From: Turbatrix aceti
Lineage: Eukaryota > Nematoda > Chromadorea > Rhabditida > Panagrolaimidae
DNA: 64,000 bases
NCBI GenBank assembly: GCA_963969345.1
Contig: OZ017769.1
Location: 5,521,725-5,585,724 of the forward strand
Reading direction: 5' to 3'
Shown: positions 60,301 to 64,000 of the stretch, one piece after another
Layout of the letters: every line of letters starts with the position of its first letter
How positions within the stretch are numbered: the first letter of the stretch is position 1
The notes under the pieces: generated by a model
Databases searched by the model: none
Told to the model about the DNA's origin: nothing
Seen by the model: the letters and a program-made list of their open reading frames with translations, nothing else
Program-made: the position numbers and the translations under genes

Positions 60301-61276
60301 GTTTTTTTCTGGGAACACACGCAAGAATTCATTCCGTCGCTGCGTTTGTCATGATACTTGTATACATTTGTTGTTTGTTTTGTTTTTTGTGCTTCGTCGG
60401 TGTCAAAAGGCAAGGAAGGCGTAGGCAACTTTTGTGCTATTTTTTGATTCATTTAACTTTTGGGACGGGTGTCGTCGATGAGACAGACGTGGCTGAAAAA
60501 AAACGAATTCAACTTGGCTTATCACAGTTTTCTAAAAGAATAAGCCGCTCAGATGGGCGCACATTTGATGGATCATAGCTTTGTTGTTGTTGTTTTCTCC
60601 CGCCTTCCTTCGGTTTGCACTTTTGGGGCTTGGTATTTGTATCCTAAGGGTTCTGTAACGAAGGCGCTGCGTTACGCCGCCATCGTAGACGTCGTCGTGT
60701 CGTGAGCATGCATGCATGCTTGCTCACCGTGCAGCCCTTGCCAGCGCTCTGGTGGCAGTTGGTTACGTCTTTGGCGCGTAGCCAAGAGGTCGCATTTACT
60801 TGTGCGTCCTTTTCGCCAGCTATTGGACTTTTAGTTGTTGTCTTCTGCCCTACGGCTTCTGCTGATGGAAAAAAGGCGGGTGGGGTGGTTTTTTTGAATA
60901 CAATGGATATGTTTGTTTCTCCCCGCCTCCTGATTGGTGCGTGTCTCGTCTCGTCTCCCGCCTCGCCCGTTGTGGGGGAAACTGGGGGTTCATCCTTCAA
61001 AGAGGGGGCTCAGCCCCGACTTGTCTGTTGTAAAGGAGAACTGGGACCAAATGACAGTTGGCTGGCTGGCAAGCTGGGGCTGCCTGCATCTTTGCAAGTG
61101 CGTTGTTATGCATGTCTGTATTTTTTTTCTTTCATTTTTTTGTGGAAGAGTTTGTACATACAAACGTACGTCGCCCTCTGTGCATGCGTGTATCCTTCCT
61201 TCTTCTCTCGTTTTTTTAAGTATTCTAAAACACAGCTAAAAACTCGTTGGATAGACTTACGCTTGCTACGCTACGC

Positions 61277-61320
61277 TACGTACGTCGTACGACGTACGTA
61301 CGTGCGCGCGCGCGCGCGCT
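61277..61320. repeat. 24-nt perfect palindrome followed by alternating CG run
   Basis: 61277-61300 is its own reverse complement, built from ACGT/CGTACG units, preceded by CTACG tandem units. It is followed from about 61303 by alternating GC/CG dinucleotides. It could extrude a cruciform or adopt Z-DNA. Confidence 0.85.
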
Positions 61321-61409
61321 TCGACGATTCAAACTGCCGATGCCATAGGCTCCACCCTTCCTGCATTGCGTTGTTTTCTGACGCTGCTGGGGCTGTGTTC
61401 ACTCTCCTC

Positions 61410-61949
61410 CAGAGTTGTTCAATTTGACAATTTTCAGCGCTCGCTCTGCTCGCGCTCTTTGAGCAATTCAATTTTCCGTGCTCGCTCTGCTCATGCTCTT
61501 TGAGTTCCTAAAATTTTCGCGCTCGCTCCGCTCGCGCTCTTTTATTCTCAGATCCTCTGCTCTTGCTCTGCTCACGCTAGTGAGTCGAGCAGGAGCGAGC
61601 AATGAGCAAACATGGCTCACACATAAAAATGTGAATTTTGAGTCACAAATTCAGTCCCTAGCGAAAAGAAAGACCGTATACTCCTTGGAGATACCCCCAA
61701 CATCGTGTTTTTGATCGAAACTATCAATATTTTAGTATTTGTAGCACTAAATTTATAGTGAGCAGTGCTCATTTGAAAAATTTATCGCGCTCGCTCTGCT
61801 CGCGCTCTTTGAGCAATTCAATTTTTCGTGCTCGCTCTGCTCATGCTCATTGAGCACTCAAATTTTTCGCGCTCGCTCCGCTCGCGCTCGTGAGCTGAGC
61901 AGGAGCGAGCAGTGAGCAGGAGCAATTTAGTGAGCATCGAACAACTCTG
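61410..61949. mobile_element. Complete hAT-type MITE (540 bp) with 8-bp target duplication
   Basis: The left end CAGAGTTGTTCAAT (61410-61423) and right end ATCGAACAACTCTG (61936-61949) are inverted repeats matching at 13 of 14 bases. An identical 8-mer CTCTCCTC flanks both sides (61402-61409 and 61950-61957). CANAG-type ends and 8-bp duplications define hAT transposons. Inside are two direct blocks (61437-61610 and 61782-61930) of GCTCGCTCTGCTCGCGCTC-like and GAGCAGGAGCGAGCA-like units, probably subterminal binding repeats, around a unique AT-rich centre. No transposase is encoded, so it would depend on an autonomous relative. Confidence 0.88.
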
Positions 61950-63267
61950 CTCTCCTCGCATTCATGAGACCGACACACGCTAGGAAGGATTGAGGGGGAC
62001 GACGATCGTATCTATCTACATATATAAGCATTTACCAGACTGCCGAGCACGTGTGTACGTGGGGAGTGTACGTGTGTCTCCCTGATGCTTGCGTGTTTGT
62101 CCTCCTCCTCTTCGCAGGCTGAAGAGAAAGCAGTGAAAAAACTTGGCTTCACTCCAACGTCCCATTTTTTGTCTCCGTACAACAAACTGACTCTGTTGTT
62201 TCGTTTTGTTTTGTTTCGAAGCGATTCAAACCAGAAGACTCGTCTAATTCCGGGGTTTAGGCTAAAAACGGCAGACCCAGAAATTGGCCTAATTCCGGGG
62301 GTTCTTTGTGAATTTATGTGAAGTGTAGCATTTTTTTCGATACAGTAAAACAACCACTGCATTGCTTTTTTTCTAGCGTCTTTTTCCCGCATTTGTGATA
62401 CAATGGATGATGCTCAGACTTTCTTCCTGACAAGCTGTGAGGGACGAACAGCTTTTTTTTGTCGAGATTCGTTGACGATGCCGGCTGGCTCCTTGCCAGC
62501 CCCCACAATCGTCGTCGTCGTAGTCGTCATCATCGTCGACGGCGACGGCGGCGAGCGAACGCGAGAACCCTCCCGTTCTGTTATTTATGCGCTCTTGTGT
62601 GCTGTAGCGATCGGAGGGGGCGGTGCCGTTGTTGTTGGCGTCCGCGCGAACCCCCCTTGGTACAGGCACCCCTTTCTCCTCTCACTCAGTTTTGTCTGTA
62701 ACCGGCCTGGTTGTGGCTGGCTCCGAAATGATATCGCTGGCAAATTTTTTTTTCTGCCAGTTTTTTTTGTTCTGTGTATGTATTTGCATCATTTTTTTAG
62801 CGCAACGCGTCAGAAAGGACATCTCTGTAACGTGCTTACGATAACGACGTTGTGTTGTTGTCAATAGCGCTCTTGATAGTGGTGGCCTTTTACCTTGCCT
62901 ATTGGCGCACGGAACGAATGAAGGAGAGAAGAAAGAGATGTGTCGTCGCTTTATGAGGCGTTTTTATTGTGCTTGCGTCTTCTTTTCCTGTATAACCGAC
63001 GACCAATTTTTTTGGGGGAATTTTTAGGGAGTTTAAAAAACTCTGACCTTGGGGGTGGCGTTTAATTGTCATCGGTGGTTTGACCCCGAGCTCGGAGACC
63101 TGAGCATGTGCATATTTATGCTTGCTTTCATTTTTTGTTGGGGTGCAGTTTCGTTGGTTCTAAAATTGTTTAAACGCTGCCTGATCGGTGTTATTACCTG
63201 CCGTCGTGAGCAGCTCTCGTCTCTAGTCTCTAGCGTGGTCTTTTATGATGGCACAGTTGTCACCTGA

Positions 63268-63353
63268 CACAGCTACAGCGATGAAAGACATGGGTAGTGA
63301 GACGCGACTTTACAAATTCCGTATCACTATTCTGTTTTTCGTCGTTTTCTGTG
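63268..63353 (+). ncRNA. mir-71: microRNA miR-71 precursor
   Basis: The 23 nt at 63282-63304 begin TGAAAGACATGGGTAGTGAG and, to my knowledge, equal mature C. elegans miR-71 at every base. The downstream arm (about 63319-63340, CGTATCACTATTCTGTTTTTC) pairs with it across a short loop, and the flanks CACAGCTACAGCGA and CGTTTTCTGTG extend the stem, giving an 86-nt hairpin with the mature strand on the 5' arm as expected. miR-71 is a conserved protostome microRNA that promotes longevity and stress resistance in C. elegans. It lies on the same strand as the ppfr-1-like gene, in its long intron, so it may be processed from the host transcript. Confidence 0.95.
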
Positions 63354-64000
63354 ATCTACCGATACACTGGATTCATAAATGGCATGCTTGCTTAATCTTT
63401 GGTCGTCGAACCGAACGACAGCTGGGCGAATGAAGAAAGGAAGGAACTGTTTTGGGGTGGCTTGTGCGCTAATGACAAACGAGAGTAGCAGACAACTCTC
63501 GAGATCGTCCGTCGTTTGAGTACAAAATCGGGGTGGTCATTGGTCAGCTGTGAAAAAAACAGAGAAAGTGCGAGAACGAATGTTTGTGTGGTCATCATCA
63601 TTGTGCCGTGCGCCGGCTGCGCGGATGACCGCTCGTTGACCCTTTGCAATGGCCGTCAATATACCTTTCATTCTCTGTGAGCCGTCTGTTTGTCCCCTCT
63701 CCCACTGTGGAACGAAAACGACAGTCATCTTGTTCTTTGATCCTTTATCCCCTCGTTGTGGCACTGCACTGTGCTCCCTCTTCCGTCAAATCCTCCTCAC
63801 TTATTGTTTTCTTGCAAAAATTAGTCTTCTGTGCGTATTCTGGTCTACTTTGTTTGCCAGACGGAAACGACCGGCTTCTAAAGCCCCCCCCCCCACGATA
63901 TTCGATCGAGGGTCGATCTCGATGCAGATGACTTTTTTTTCTGATCATGGATGGAAAAGCTCTAAAAAAATGTTTGTGCCGTTATCTTTGATGCGGCAGA

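Larger units (their letters stand above)
57381..64000 (+). other. Long 3'-open intron (or flank) of the ppfr-1-like gene
   Basis: More than 6.6 kb with no convincing exon. It contains the hAT MITE (61410-61949), a 24-nt palindrome with a CG run (61277-61320) and mir-71 (63268-63353). Frames up to 241 codons (60702-61427) are T- and C-rich and lack coding character. Reading it as an intron is inference: the HEAT protein is far too short at 57380 and the donor there is GTTGGT, a form also used elsewhere in this window (44988, 50350). Confidence 0.5.

Noticed and set aside
60520..60542. TATCACAG seed of the miR-2 family on the same strand as mir-71
   Set aside because: A miR-2 partner of mir-71 would be expected here, but no upstream arm pairs convincingly with TATCACAGTTTTCTAAAAG. 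Left out unless small-RNA reads show it.
1..64000. tRNA, rRNA, CRISPR array or autonomous transposase
   Set aside because: No box A/B tRNA pair, rRNA-like sequence, regularly spaced direct repeats or transposase motifs were found by eye on either strand.

Overview
The window reads as nuclear DNA of a nematode. The strongest evidence is the FOXO gene at 43.5-48.3 kb. It has the exon plan of C. elegans daf-16: two alternative N-terminal parts, each with its own first half of the forkhead domain, spliced to one shared second half and a DAF-16-type C-terminus. An exact match to mature miR-71 sits in the last long intron. Introns are U-rich, start mostly with GTGAGT and end in TTTCAG. Many start codons lie just after a TTTCAG-type acceptor, as expected for spliced-leader trans-splicing. 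Exons are GC-rich and introns AT-rich. The genus cannot be decided from the sequence alone.

Layout. 1-122 (-): first codons of an unidentified gene leaving the window. 811-4812 (+): divergent kinesin, 7 exons. 5399-8735 (+): edc-4 (Ge-1/EDC4), 10 exons. 9015-9956 (-): rpb-12, the smallest RNA polymerase subunit, including a 23-nt last exon. 10711-13685 (+): CD2AP/CIN85-like adaptor with two SH3 domains. 14457-19310 (+): TONSL, 10 exons. 20033-22043 (-): hlh-2 (E protein/Daughterless), 2 exons. 22.1-43.2 kb: about 21 kb without supportable genes, between the divergent hlh-2 and daf-16. 43487-48252 (+): daf-16 with a- and b-type starts. 49445-52309 (+): cogc-5 (COG5). 53976 onward (+): 5' exons of a ppfr-1 (PP4 regulatory subunit 1)-like gene, whose open-ended last intron (57381 to the window end) holds mir-71 and a complete hAT-type MITE.

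The gene-dense left third (0-22 kb) has short introns. Several of these introns have been enlarged by four small dispersed repeat families. One family has hAT-like ends (CAGTGTT...) and one copy with an 8-bp near-duplicated target site. The complete MITE at 61410-61949 has 13/14 matching terminal inverted repeats starting CAGAG and an exact 8-bp target duplication.

No operon is evident. The genes are mostly housekeeping: mRNA decapping, transcription, Golgi tethering and replication-fork repair. daf-16 is the effector of insulin signalling, and miR-71 is a known longevity microRNA that acts with DAF-16 in C. elegans, so the two are linked here both physically and functionally. No wholly new system was found. 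The items most worth checking are the dual forkhead cassette with a GC-AG donor on the b branch, the ppfr-1/mir-71 host arrangement, the rpb-12 micro-exon, the intronic hAT-like repeats, and the kinesin with an unrecognised tail.
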